Below are positions 54,424-63,696 of a stretch of 64,000 bases of DNA, piece after piece (within the stretch, counting starts at the first letter, position 1; every line of letters begins with the position of its first letter). The position numbers and the translations under genes are program-made. The stretch is taken from contig JAZQKB010000034.1 in assembly GCA_045541975.1 (NCBI GenBank), forward strand, positions 1 through 64,000. The letters run 5' to 3'. This stretch comes from SIG452 sp045541975. GTDB taxonomy: Bacteria; Bacillota; Clostridia; UMGS1840. The notes beneath the pieces were generated by a model. The model searched no databases. It had not been told where the DNA came from and worked only from the letters and a program-made list of their open reading frames with translations.

Positions 54424-54466
54424 GAGCCTGCTGTTGTACGATGGTACAGCATCAGGCTTTTTCTTT
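54424..54466 (+). terminator. Attenuator terminator before leuA
   Basis: AGCCTG-C-TGTTGTAC, loop GATG, GTACAGCA-T-CAGGCT then a T-rich run, 29 bases after the leader-peptide stop. An alternative antiterminator pairing with the leader coding region could not be proven by eye. Confidence 0.8.
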
Positions 54467-54506
54467 TCTTAAATTTTAAAATATTTCAAATGAAGGAGTG
54501 AGAAAA

Positions 54507-56009
54507 ATGGCAAGAACGATCAAAATTTTTGATACCACCTTGCGTGACGGCGAGCAATCTCCCGGCTGCAGTATGAATTTAACCGAAAAAATCGAGGTGG
54601 CGAAACAGTTAGAGCTGCTGAACGTAGACGTTATTGAAGCAGGCTTTGCCATTGCATCCCCTATGGACTTTGAATCGGTGAAGGCAATTGCCAAAACCGT
54701 AAAAAATGCAACCGTGGCAAGTTTGGCACGGGCAACCTGCAAAGATATTGACGCAGCTTACGAAGCGGTAAAGGGCGCTGTAAATCCCAGAATCCACACC
54801 TTTATTGCAACCTCCCCCATTCATATGCAGTATAAACTGAAAATGAGTGAGGAAGAAGTATTAAATCGTGTAAAGGAGATGGTTGCCTATTCCAAAAAAT
54901 ACTGCTCTGATGTGGAATTTTCTGCGGAAGATGCATCCCGAAGCGACAAAGCATTTTTAGCTCGTGTGATTGAAACTGCCATCGGGGCAGGTGCAACCAC
55001 GGTAAACATCCCCGACACGGTGGGTTATTCCACCCCCGACGAATTTGCTGCCTATATTACCTACTTAAAAGAACATGTTGCAAACATTGACAAAGCAGAT
55101 TTGTCTGTCCACTGTCACAATGACTTGGGCATGGCAGTTGCCAACTCTTTAGCAGCAGTAAAAGCGGGTGCAACCCAGATTGAATGTACCGTCAACGGCA
55201 TCGGTGAACGGGCAGGTAACACCTCCTTGGAAGAAGTGGTCATGGGCATTCAGACCCGCAGCGACTACTATGACGCTGTGACCAATATCAACACCCGTCA
55301 GATTTACCGTAGCTCCAAACTGATTTCCGCCATTACCGGCGTAAGCATTCCGCCCAACAAAGCAATTACCGGTGCCAATGCTTTTGCTCATGAATCAGGC
55401 ATTCATCAGCACGGAATGCTCCAGAACCGTTCCACCTACGAAATTATGACGCCCGAATCCATTGGCAAACCCTCGGAACAGATGGTACTGGGCAAACATT
55501 CCGGCAGACACGCCTTTGAAGAACGCTTAGAAATTTTGGGATATCAGTTAACCAAAGAAGAACTGGACCGTACTTTTGAGCATTTCAAAGTGTTGGCAGA
55601 CAAGAAAAAATCCATCACCGACCGTGATATTGAAGCACTGCTCGCAAACAAAAAAGTGCAGATTCACGAAACCTACACCTTAGAACGGTTTGTGATTAAC
55701 TCGGGCAACACCATCACCTCCACCGCCATGATCAAGGTAAAATGCGGAGATGAAATCATTGAAAAAGTTGCCACGGGAGACGGTCCGATTGACGCTGCAT
55801 TTAAAACCATCAATCAGATTACGGAACAAAACTTCGTACTTCGTGACTATGTGATTCACGCCGTTACCGAAGGGGAAGATGCATTAGGCGAAGCAGTGGT
55901 AAAATTAAACTTAAACGGAAAAAAAGCCACAGGAAGAGCTATCAGTACCGACATTGTGGAAGCAAGTATCAAAGCTTACTTAAACGGTGTGAATAAGCTG
56001 ATTGTGTAG
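54507..56009 (+). CDS. leuA: 2-isopropylmalate synthase
   Basis: 500 residues. IFDTTLRDGEQSPGCSMN, HCHNDLGMAVANSLAAV and NGIGERAGNTSLEEVVM are the HMGL-like catalytic motifs; the last 120 residues form the LeuA allosteric domain. ATG at 54507, nine bases after AAGGAG. Confidence 0.95.
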   Translation: MARTIKIFDTTLRDGEQSPGCSMNLTEKIEVAKQLELLNVDVIEAGFAIASPMDFESVKAIAKTVKNATVASLARATCKDIDAAYEAVKGAVNPRIHTFIATSPIHMQYKLKMSEEEVLNRVKEMVAYSKKYCSDVEFSAEDASRSDKAFLARVIETAIGAGATTVNIPDTVGYSTPDEFAAYITYLKEHVANIDKADLSVHCHNDLGMAVANSLAAVKAGATQIECTVNGIGERAGNTSLEEVVMGIQTRSDYYDAVTNINTRQIYRSSKLISAITGVSIPPNKAITGANAFAHESGIHQHGMLQNRSTYEIMTPESIGKPSEQMVLGKHSGRHAFEERLEILGYQLTKEELDRTFEHFKVLADKKKSITDRDIEALLANKKVQIHETYTLERFVINSGNTITSTAMIKVKCGDEIIEKVATGDGPIDAAFKTINQITEQNFVLRDYVIHAVTEGEDALGEAVVKLNLNGKKATGRAISTDIVEASIKAYLNGVNKLIV

Positions 56010-56027
56010 GAAAGGGAGGTCTTTTTG

Positions 56028-57278
56028 ATGGGTATGACTATGACTGAAAAAATCCTGGCAAGTCACGCAGGACTTCCCTGCGTCAGCGCAGGTCAGCTGA
56101 TTATGGCAAAGCTGGATATGGTGCTGGCAAACGACATTACTGCACCTGTTGCCATTCGTGAATTTGAAAAAGCAGGATTAACCTCTGTGTTTGATCCCGA
56201 TAAAATCGCATTGGTCATGGACCATTTTTGCCCCAACAAAGATATTAAGGCAGCAGAGCAGGCAGTTATTAGCCGTGACTTTGCCAAAAAGCATCACATC
56301 ACCCATTTTTACGATGTGGGGCAGATGGGCATAGAACACGCTCTGCTTCCCGAAAAAGGGTTGGTAAAAGCAGGCGACGTGATAATCGGTGCGGATTCTC
56401 ACACCTGTACCTATGGTGCCTTAAACGCTTTCTCCACAGGAGTCGGCTCCACCGATATGGCTGCAGGAATGGCAAAAGGTGAAGCCTGGTTCAAGGTGCC
56501 GGAAGCTATCAAAGTGAATCTGACCGGTACCCTTCCCCGCTATGTAACGGGCAAAGATGTGATTTTACATTTGATTGGCACCATCGGAGTGGACGGTGCG
56601 TTATATCAGTCTTTGGAATTTATGGGAGACGGTGTCAAAAACCTTTCCATGGATGACCGTCTTTGCATTTGCAATATGGCGATTGAAGCAGGGGCGAAAA
56701 ACGGTATCTTCATTTTTGATGAAATTACCCAAGCCTATTTAAAAGATAAAGTGACTTCCTACACCACCTACGCTCCCGACGAAGATGCTTGCTATGCGAA
56801 AGAAATCACCATCAATCTTTCCGAACTTCAGCCCACGGTGGCATTCCCCCATCTGCCTGAAAACACCAAAACTCCCGACCAATTCGGAGAAGTGAAGATT
56901 CAGCAGGTGGTCATCGGTTCCTGCACCAACGGACGTTTGTCTGATTTGGCACAAGCCTATGAAATTTTAAATGGCAAACAAGTGCATCCTGATGTGCGTT
57001 GCATCATTATTCCTGCCACCCAGAAAATTTATCTGGAGGCAATGCAGGCAGGCTACATCAAGGCATTTATTGAAGCGGGCGCCGTGGTTTCCACGCCAAC
57101 TTGCGGTCCCTGTTTAGGCGGACATATGGGCATTCTGGCTGCCGGAGAACGTGCCGTTGCCACCACCAACCGTAACTTTGTGGGCAGAATGGGACACACC
57201 ACTTCCGAGGTATACTTGGCAAGTCCCTATGTGGCGGCACAAAGTGCAATTGACGGCTGTTTAAGCTGTCCCAGATAA
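56028..57278 (+). CDS. leuC: 3-isopropylmalate dehydratase large subunit
   Basis: 416 residues, the short (HacA/archaeal-like) type. Aconitase cluster ligands in GSCTNGR and PTCGPCLGGH, and GADSHTCTYGALNAFSTGVGS. Start at 56028 after GGGAGG. Followed by leuD in 12 bases. Confidence 0.95.
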   Translation: MGMTMTEKILASHAGLPCVSAGQLIMAKLDMVLANDITAPVAIREFEKAGLTSVFDPDKIALVMDHFCPNKDIKAAEQAVISRDFAKKHHITHFYDVGQMGIEHALLPEKGLVKAGDVIIGADSHTCTYGALNAFSTGVGSTDMAAGMAKGEAWFKVPEAIKVNLTGTLPRYVTGKDVILHLIGTIGVDGALYQSLEFMGDGVKNLSMDDRLCICNMAIEAGAKNGIFIFDEITQAYLKDKVTSYTTYAPDEDACYAKEITINLSELQPTVAFPHLPENTKTPDQFGEVKIQQVVIGSCTNGRLSDLAQAYEILNGKQVHPDVRCIIIPATQKIYLEAMQAGYIKAFIEAGAVVSTPTCGPCLGGHMGILAAGERAVATTNRNFVGRMGHTTSEVYLASPYVAAQSAIDGCLSCPR

Positions 57279-57290
57279 GGAGGTTTTATC

Positions 57291-57767
57291 ATGATCAAAG
57301 GAACTGTGCATAAATACGGCGATAACATTGATACAGACGTAATCATTCCTGCAAGATATTTAAACACCTCCGATCCCGAGGAATTAAAAAAGCATTGTAT
57401 GGAAGATATTGACAAGGAATTTATCCAAAAAGTAAAAACGGGAGATGTGATAGTTGCCGAAAAGAATTTCGGTTGCGGTTCTTCCCGTGAACACGCTCCC
57501 ATTGCCATTAAAGCCAGCGGCATTTCGCTGGTTGTGGCAAAAAGCTTTGCACGAATTTTCTATCGAAATGCCATCAACATCGGTCTTCCCATTGTGGAAT
57601 GTGCACAAGCTGTGGATCACATTTCTGATGGTGATACCGTAAGCTGTGATTTAGAGCAGGGGATTTTAACCGTTGAAAATAAAAATCTCACCTTCCCCAT
57701 TGCTCCCTTCCCGAAAGAAATTCAGGCAATTATTCAAAAAGGCGGACTGCTTGCCAGCCTTTTATAA
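57291..57767 (+). CDS. leuD: 3-isopropylmalate dehydratase small subunit
   Basis: 158 residues, matching the short type of leuC. DNIDTDVIIPARYL, FGCGSSREHAPIAIK and FARIFYRNAINIGLP are typical. Confidence 0.95.
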   Translation: MIKGTVHKYGDNIDTDVIIPARYLNTSDPEELKKHCMEDIDKEFIQKVKTGDVIVAEKNFGCGSSREHAPIAIKASGISLVVAKSFARIFYRNAINIGLPIVECAQAVDHISDGDTVSCDLEQGILTVENKNLTFPIAPFPKEIQAIIQKGGLLASLL

Positions 57768-57779
57768 GGAGACATTCAA

Positions 57780-58835
57780 ATGAATTATCAAATTGCAGTC
57801 ATCAAAGGGGATGGCATCGGTCCCGAAGTGGTGACAGAAGCACAAAAAGTATTAGAAAAAATCGGTGCAATCTATGGACACACTTTTCAGTTTACCGAAG
57901 TGTTAATGGGTGGCTGTGCCTATGATCAGGTAGGAACACCGCTCCCCCAAGAAACCGTGAAAATCTGCAAACAGTCAGATGCGGTGCTGCTGGGTGCGGT
58001 AGGCGGTCCCAAATGGGATTCTCTTCCCGGTGACAAACGCCCGGAAGCCGGGTTATTAGGCATCAGAAAAGCCTTAAACCTCTATGCCAACATCCGTCCT
58101 GCGGTGTTATTCCCTGCTTTAAAGGAAGCATCTCCCTTAAAAGATGAGTTGGTCAAAGACGGCATCAACATTTATGTGGTGCGGGAATTAACCGGCGGTA
58201 TCTATTTTGGTGAACAGGGCAGACGGGGTGACGAAGCCTACGACACCGAAAGCTATACGAAAGAAGAAATCAGAAGAATTGCCCATGTGGCATTTTCTGC
58301 AGCACAAAAACGAAACAAAAAAGTGACCAGCATTGACAAAGCCAATGTGTTGGAAACCTCCCGTCTGTGGCGTGAAATTGTTCACGAGGTTGCCAAAGCA
58401 TATCCCGATGTGACCGTTAGCGATATGCTGGTGGACAATACGGCAATGCAACTGGTGAAAAATCCCCGTCAGTTTGATGTGGTACTTGCCAACAATATAT
58501 TTGGCGATATCCTCTCCGATGAGGCAGCACAAATCACAGGCTCCATCGGGATTTTGCCCTCTTCCTCCCGTGGGGACGGCACCTTCGGCCTGTATGAGCC
58601 CATTCACGGTTCTGCTCCAGACATTGCAGGAAAAAACCTGGCAAATCCCATTGCCACCATTTTATCCGTTGCCATGATGCTTCGGGATTCCTTCTGCTTG
58701 GAACAAGAAGCAAAAGCCGTGGAGAATGCAGTGGATGCTGTGTTAAATCAGGGAATCCGCACCGCAGATTTAGGCGGTGAAAACACCGTTTCCTGCTCTG
58801 CTATGGGCGATGCCATCGTAGCTGCTATCCAATAG
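57780..58835 (+). CDS. leuB: 3-isopropylmalate dehydrogenase
   Basis: 351 residues. IAVIKGDGIGPEVVTEA, LLGAVGGPKWD, DNTAMQLVKNP and EPIHGSAPDIAGKNLANP. Last gene of leuACDB, 12 bases after leuD. Confidence 0.96.
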   Translation: MNYQIAVIKGDGIGPEVVTEAQKVLEKIGAIYGHTFQFTEVLMGGCAYDQVGTPLPQETVKICKQSDAVLLGAVGGPKWDSLPGDKRPEAGLLGIRKALNLYANIRPAVLFPALKEASPLKDELVKDGINIYVVRELTGGIYFGEQGRRGDEAYDTESYTKEEIRRIAHVAFSAAQKRNKKVTSIDKANVLETSRLWREIVHEVAKAYPDVTVSDMLVDNTAMQLVKNPRQFDVVLANNIFGDILSDEAAQITGSIGILPSSSRGDGTFGLYEPIHGSAPDIAGKNLANPIATILSVAMMLRDSFCLEQEAKAVENAVDAVLNQGIRTADLGGENTVSCSAMGDAIVAAIQ

Positions 58836-58842
58836 AAATCAG

Positions 58843-58877
58843 TAAAAAAAGGAATTGCAATGCAATTCCTTTTTTTA
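58843..58877. terminator. Bidirectional terminator between leuB and the phage-type cassette
   Basis: AAAAAAAGGAATTGCA pairs with TGCAATTCCTTTTTTT; it ends both the leu operon and the leftward cassette. Confidence 0.87.
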
Positions 58878-59063
58878 TTAGTTATAAAGTGCTTCTTTCA
58901 CGCGTTCTTCCATTCGTTTTACCACAAAACTTCCCCTTGCCTTCGGCGGTTTTTTTGATTGCGATTCTGAAGGGAGTTTCTGTTCTAAAACACGGCATAG
59001 TTTTTTTAGCTCCCCATATTTTAAAATTTCAATCACAAGTAGACAGACCAGTAATACCGACAT
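58878..59063 (-). CDS. Small single-span membrane protein of the phage-type cassette
   Basis: 61 residues: one hydrophobic N-terminal segment (SVLLVCLLVIEIL) and a basic soluble tail. Its ATG overlaps the stop of the upstream 596-residue gene by one base (TAATG), so it is translated as part of the cassette. It could be holin-like, but one helix and no lysin partner leave this open. Confidence 0.55.
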   Translation of the reverse strand: MSVLLVCLLVIEILKYGELKKLCRVLEQKLPSESQSKKPPKARGSFVVKRMEERVKEALYN

Positions 59064-60853
59064 TATTTATCACGTTCCTTTTTCAGTTTCAAATAGATAT
59101 TAAAAATCTGCAAGGGAGTTTTTTCCTTGGGATTGGTAGTACCAAAAATTTCCAAAGAAAACAGATTTCCTGTTACCTTCCACGGTAACACCGTTTCCGA
59201 AAACTGACTGTTACGGTAGCGATAATGCCAGGGGGTGTTCTGATAGCGGAAATGATTGGTGTGTTCCAAAACGCCTTCCTTTTGTTCCCGCTCGGAAGAA
59301 AGCCTGATACGGCAATCAACGGGATATGTTAACGAAGCGGATTTCAACGCCAATTCCTCGGAGCGGGCAAGCTCCGTTTCCTCCACGGCACCGAGAATCG
59401 GAATGTTTACCGAAAAGGAAATGGGGATATCGGATTGGGTGTTCGGGTCATAATCGGTGGATGTGCCTTCTGAAAACACCGTCACACAGTTTCCTGAACC
59501 CATCAGAAGTTCACCATTGTAACTTTCGCTCATACATTGGCAGGTAAGCCCCCGATAACAAAGAAAGGAGCCTAAGGTGAAATGATACAGATACATGGTG
59601 TCATCAATCATCAGATAGTAAACACCGTTGCGGTAAAATCCAAATGCCTTTTCTTTGGGAACGGGCAGAGCAATTTTCTCTTTGGATAAAAATTTATAAA
59701 GAGAACTGGAGGGGGAATACAGCATCTGCACTGTCAGCATAGACGAAGAAAAACTAACCAGTCCGCTGTCCGACAAAAAGCTGACACTTCCCGGCGTGGT
59801 GCAAACAGTTCCACCGTGACGGGTGCCGTCGGGTACACTAAGCAGTGACCACTGCGCATCCTCGGTGGGGTCCGAGCCTACATAATGACTCCAGCCGTAT
59901 TCATAGGAAACCACCACCGATTTTTCCACCACCGAAAGTCCGGTGATTTTTCCCAGATGCAAATGGGGATAGAGTATATTTGCTTTTTGGTAATTATGCC
60001 ATTCATTTGGCTCGCTGATAAATAACGCGGTGGGATAATCAGGATGCCCTGCCGCAAAATAACGCATGGAAGCGGGATGCCACACGATATAGGGACACCG
60101 AAAAGCCAGTGCGCCTGTTTCACTTAAATCAGGTCCCAGAGAGAATATGCCCGATAGCGATGAAGCAATCTCACAAACATAATAATCGCTGTCGCAATAC
60201 AGCGTTTTGCAATCCAGCTTTGCCTTAGCCTCCAGCTCATATTTCATGTGAACCAATGCACCCAGTTCCCCCAGGCACACAAATTGGTCAGTTGCAAACA
60301 GCTCTGTGATATTTTCATGGTTGGCATTCGTATGTGACTTGGCATAATAAAGGGTGTTGGTTGCCTCATCCCAAATGGTTTTTCCGTATAAATCAGCAGG
60401 AAATTCTCCCAGGGAGGAATAGTCATCAGGCAAACGCTCCAATACCAGGTAGCCTTCCCAGGGATACTGTATGGTGATAATCCCGTCCACACGGCGGTAA
60501 ATCGGCTTTAAATAACGTGTTCTTTCGGCTGAAATAAAGGCAAATCCATCCGTGACGGGAATCACTTTAAAGCTGTTACAAAGCATACTGGGTTTACATT
60601 TCACACCACCCAGCACCATTTCTAAATACTCTCCGCATTGCACGAACAAAATTTCATGTCCCTTAACACTGAGACATTTATGAATTGCGGTGACTTCCCC
60701 CACAAAAGGACCGTACTTCTTAACGGTACCTGCACGAACCTTAAGGCCTCCCTCCTCCACATCAAAATTGCAAAGCTCCAACGCCTCGTCTTTCTTTAGC
60801 AGATAGGGAGACTTCTGATTGACAATCCCTCCTGAAAAATCGTAAAAATTCAT
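59063..60853 (-). CDS. Phage-type tail hub/stabilisation-like structural protein
   Basis: 596 residues with no signal or membrane segment. The opening NFYDFSGGIVNQKSPYLLKKDEALELCNF-type pattern (Asp/Phe-rich start, then a 'GG-L-R-G' stretch near residue 36) is common in podovirus tail-tube B/gp10-like hub proteins, which are beta-propeller rich. Aromatic residues and repeated short beta segments run throughout. Placed five bases after the adaptor-like gene, which fits a neck-tail role. Identity is inferred from pattern and order. Confidence 0.5.
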   Translation of the reverse strand: MNFYDFSGGIVNQKSPYLLKKDEALELCNFDVEEGGLKVRAGTVKKYGPFVGEVTAIHKCLSVKGHEILFVQCGEYLEMVLGGVKCKPSMLCNSFKVIPVTDGFAFISAERTRYLKPIYRRVDGIITIQYPWEGYLVLERLPDDYSSLGEFPADLYGKTIWDEATNTLYYAKSHTNANHENITELFATDQFVCLGELGALVHMKYELEAKAKLDCKTLYCDSDYYVCEIASSLSGIFSLGPDLSETGALAFRCPYIVWHPASMRYFAAGHPDYPTALFISEPNEWHNYQKANILYPHLHLGKITGLSVVEKSVVVSYEYGWSHYVGSDPTEDAQWSLLSVPDGTRHGGTVCTTPGSVSFLSDSGLVSFSSSMLTVQMLYSPSSSLYKFLSKEKIALPVPKEKAFGFYRNGVYYLMIDDTMYLYHFTLGSFLCYRGLTCQCMSESYNGELLMGSGNCVTVFSEGTSTDYDPNTQSDIPISFSVNIPILGAVEETELARSEELALKSASLTYPVDCRIRLSSEREQKEGVLEHTNHFRYQNTPWHYRYRNSQFSETVLPWKVTGNLFSLEIFGTTNPKEKTPLQIFNIYLKLKKERDK

Positions 60854-60857
60854 ATTG

Positions 60858-61391
60858 CTACCTCCAGTTCGGTTTCGGCAGAGGTGAACGCGGGATTCTC
60901 ATTCTTCCCTGCAAGCTTTGATGGATGGCGGCACAGTTATCGTAAAATTCTTCAATCAAGCGATCTGCCAAACGGTTGGTGGGATCATCTGCCCGTAACA
61001 CAGAAAATGCCACGTATTTGCATAATTCCGAGTCATACTCAGCAGCAGTGGGAATTTCTTCTCCCTCCGCCACAAACCCCTGAGGGGAACTGTAATAATA
61101 GACCTGATATTCTCCTTCACGGTTGAGGTGAAGTCCTTCCTCGTCCAAACGGTAGTCCCCATATCGCTGTTTATTGCGGTATACTTTATAAATTCCTCGG
61201 TGTGCAGGCATAGGATAAGGATCCCCGTCTGCCTGCCAGAGCACCCGCAGGCATTTGATAGGGCAAGCGGTGGGATATCGGGCAATCAGCAGTCGGATTC
61301 CTTCGTTTAAAAAACGGTTTGCCAACGGGCTGTCCACAGGTTTTCCAATCAATACAGATGCCACATCGGTTACTTCCTGTAAGGTCATCAT
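60858..61391 (-). CDS. Head-to-tail adaptor-like protein
   Basis: 177 residues. The N-terminus (TLQEVTDVASVLIGKPVDSPLANRFLNEGIRLL) and the later C-terminal helix KYVAFSVLRADDPTNRLADRL resemble gp4/gp11-type connector adaptors that sit under a portal: helical, with a central beta strand part. Tightly packed between the 131-residue gene (12 bases) and the hub-like gene. Confidence 0.5.
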   Translation of the reverse strand: MMTLQEVTDVASVLIGKPVDSPLANRFLNEGIRLLIARYPTACPIKCLRVLWQADGDPYPMPAHRGIYKVYRNKQRYGDYRLDEEGLHLNREGEYQVYYYSSPQGFVAEGEEIPTAAEYDSELCKYVAFSVLRADDPTNRLADRLIEEFYDNCAAIHQSLQGRMRIPRSPLPKPNWR

Positions 61392-61403
61392 CTTCCTCCT
61401 TCC

Positions 61404-61799
61404 TTACAAAAAACGGGTGGTAAACGCCCCGTCATCTATGTGTTCTTTGTCGGAGTGATGAGATAGATAGGTAACGGTTTCCCGAAACTTTTCGGTTGCT
61501 TCCTCGGGGATTGCGGACTGCTCTTTGAAAATTTTTTGGTTGGTTTCTTCCATTTCCAAAAGAATTTTTTCCAGATTGGAAATACGGGTTTTTCGCACCA
61601 GTTGAAGTGTCCGTGCATCCAATTCCTTGTAGGGGACAGTTAAACAGTAAGTATTATGAGGCTGGTCTCTATGATGAATTTCAAATGTTTTTCTCTCATG
61701 ATTTCGGAGCACAAAATAACCCGGATCCAGTTCCCGAAGACGCTCCGGAATATTAAACACATTGGTAGTAATGGGCGTTTTTATTCGTTGTTGTTTCAT
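61404..61799 (-). CDS. Cassette protein of unknown function
   Basis: 131 residues. Short N-terminal beta-rich part (TPITTNVFNIPERLREL; FEIHHRD), then a long charged helix (about 75-115). No family recognised. Between capsid and adaptor genes, a slot often used by head-completion or decoration proteins. Confidence 0.6.
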   Translation of the reverse strand: MKQQRIKTPITTNVFNIPERLRELDPGYFVLRNHERKTFEIHHRDQPHNTYCLTVPYKELDARTLQLVRKTRISNLEKILLEMEETNQKIFKEQSAIPEEATEKFRETVTYLSHHSDKEHIDDGAFTTRFL

Positions 61800-61937
61800 G
61801 ATTCCTCTTTTTTAAAAAGGAGGTTGCCCAAAAAGTTGATTCACTTCTTAAACAACCCCATTCCACAAGGGATAGGAAACAGGCTTTATAGCAAAAACTT
61901 GCTTTTTGCACTCTAAAGTCTTTTCACATCCCTTTTG
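61800..61937 (-). other. 138-base gap between capsid and downstream cassette genes
   Basis: On the minus strand GCAAAAA-GCAAG-TTTTTGC forms a hairpin soon after the capsid stop, and GGTTG/CAACC can pair further on. It may be a weak terminator or processing site that makes capsid more abundant than later proteins. No ORF is seen. Confidence 0.4.
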
Positions 61938-63086
61938 TTATGCTGTAATTCCTTTGAGTCTAGCCTGACCGCCCGGATGGTCACACATTAACTCGCCGTA
62001 TTTGGCTAAAACTGCAGTCCAAGCGGGTTTTCCTGCAATTTGTTTTAAGATTTTGCCGTCGTCATCCAGCCAGTCCCAATCGGATAAGGTGTGCATTGCA
62101 AAAGACTTGGAATTTAACAAGTCCATGGTACCGTCGGGACAGTGACGGTCTGCCACAATGGGAATACCGCCAAAGGAAATTGCCTGGAATCCACCTTCTA
62201 AGGTCATGGGATCAATGTTTCTTCTGGTTAATTCCAGATAAGAAAGATAGTTTCTTCTCACATCGTAGGAGCAGGAAATATAGTCCACCTTGCTGCCGGT
62301 GTGTTCTTCTAAGTAGTCCATAGCGGTCTGAATTTTTAAGTCAGAAATTTCGCCGGTAGCTTCATTCAGATAGGGGAGCATCCAGTAGTTTTCGCTACGG
62401 TTCACGCCGTATAAGGGCTGAGTAGTGTCGGAGTTAAAAATTGCGCCCAGACCGGTCAGTTCTTTGCCGTAGGAATTTTGCACGGTAATTTTATCCCCTG
62501 CTGTCACGGTAACCTCACCGTCTAACACAATCACTTTTTCAGCACGGTTAATAGCGGTGATACGTTTTGCAGCCTGGGTAGCGGAAGAGCCGATGATATC
62601 AATAATCATGCCTTCAATCAGATATTTTACAGAGTCCACCTGCACCTGATTGCCGCTTCCTTCTACCACGGTGGCAATTACGCCGGTACCGTCGGTAAAT
62701 AAGGCTCTGGAATAATTAAACTTAGCAGCTTCTAAGATGCCTTTCATTTCCTGAGTCAGTAAGTCCACAAAGGAATTGGTGTTTAAGCGGGATGCTTTCA
62801 TTGCTTTATCGGAAATTTCAATCACACCATACATGTCTTTGGTGGTAGTCTCAAAATGAGTGTACTGGTTGGAACCTGCTTTCGGAAGGTTACCGGCATC
62901 GGAGGAGAATCCAAATCCGCCGTTTAACGCATAGGGTGCAAGTCTTACCACCTTGTGACCGATGATATTCTGAGAGGTTGTAACAATTTTGTTGTAAAAG
63001 GGGTTGGTAGTTGTGTTCAGCTGATTTCTTAAAACGTCCAGATAATAGCTTTTTAAAGCGACATCCGCTGTGTTGGTAGTAATCAT
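61938..63086 (-). CDS. Major capsid protein, HK97-fold type
   Basis: 382 residues. N-arm (TNTADVALKSYYLDVLRNQL), an E-loop-like section (APYALNGGFGFSSDAGNLPK), TKDMYGVIEISDKAMKAS and a closing FGGIPIVADRHCPDGTM...AVLAKYGELMCDHPGGQARLKGI tail follow the order seen in podovirus/siphovirus capsid families. AAAGGA ten bases upstream of the ATG. Preceded by a scaffold-like gene, supporting the call. Fold is by pattern only. Confidence 0.75.
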   Translation of the reverse strand: MITTNTADVALKSYYLDVLRNQLNTTTNPFYNKIVTTSQNIIGHKVVRLAPYALNGGFGFSSDAGNLPKAGSNQYTHFETTTKDMYGVIEISDKAMKASRLNTNSFVDLLTQEMKGILEAAKFNYSRALFTDGTGVIATVVEGSGNQVQVDSVKYLIEGMIIDIIGSSATQAAKRITAINRAEKVIVLDGEVTVTAGDKITVQNSYGKELTGLGAIFNSDTTQPLYGVNRSENYWMLPYLNEATGEISDLKIQTAMDYLEEHTGSKVDYISCSYDVRRNYLSYLELTRRNIDPMTLEGGFQAISFGGIPIVADRHCPDGTMDLLNSKSFAMHTLSDWDWLDDDGKILKQIAGKPAWTAVLAKYGELMCDHPGGQARLKGITA

Positions 63087-63108
63087 AATTGTGAAGTCCT
63101 TTCTTTGA

Positions 63109-63160
63109 TGTTCCCGTTTTATAAAAAAATCCTATGAAACATGAAACAAAAACGGGAACA
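63109..63160. repeat. 12-base inverted repeat between scaffold-like and capsid genes
   Basis: TGTTCCCGTTTT (63109-63120) and AAAACGGGAACA (63149-63160), 28-base loop. In the mRNA it would lie just upstream of the capsid ribosome site and may protect or regulate the capsid message. Confidence 0.6.
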
Positions 63161-63165
63161 GTTTT

Positions 63166-63696
63166 TTAGTGTTTTACCATTTGAAGAAACATTTCGCCTG
63201 CTTCTTCAAAGGTTTTTGGTTGGTTGCCCGGAGTGGTACAAAACTCACCGCCTTGTCCGCAAATTAACGCCGGGGGCATCTGAGACAAGCTGTGGGCATA
63301 TTCGCGGTAAGCTTGGGGCAATGTGGTTAATGCCCTTTTTGCCATGGTGAATGCCGCCTGGTGATCTAAAGATAACAGTTCGGGGTTTTCTTCCAGATAA
63401 GAGATAAAGTCGTATGCCCGATCAGCTAAGCCGTGCTCCTCCAAGAAGCCTTCCAGGTCGCTCTGAAATTTTGCTTCCACATCGGGGACAGTGGCTTCTG
63501 CCAGGAGTTCACGTGCCTCTTTTAATTCTTCTCTGGTTCTGGAGATAAACCGTTCACTTTCGCAATATGCTTTTTCCAGCTCGGAATAATCTTTGAATTT
63601 GCCGAGAATTAAGGGGGGATTCTCCCCGTTCTCTATGGGATTGGTCCCAACTGCAAAATGCTCATCCTGAGTGCAGTCGATAGGATTATCAATCAT
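63166..63696 (-). CDS. Phage scaffold-like protein
   Basis: 176 residues, acidic and mostly helical. The LGKFKDYSELEKAYCESERF motif near residue 32 is typical of podovirus scaffolding/head-assembly proteins, followed by a coiled-coil-prone stretch and helices. GGAAGG lies nine bases before the ATG at 63696. The frame stays open to 63876 but that longer start has no usable ribosome site; its extra 60 residues are basic and low-complexity. Confidence 0.6.
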   Translation of the reverse strand: MIDNPIDCTQDEHFAVGTNPIENGENPPLILGKFKDYSELEKAYCESERFISRTREELKEARELLAEATVPDVEAKFQSDLEGFLEEHGLADRAYDFISYLEENPELLSLDHQAAFTMAKRALTTLPQAYREYAHSLSQMPPALICGQGGEFCTTPGNQPKTFEEAGEMFLQMVKH

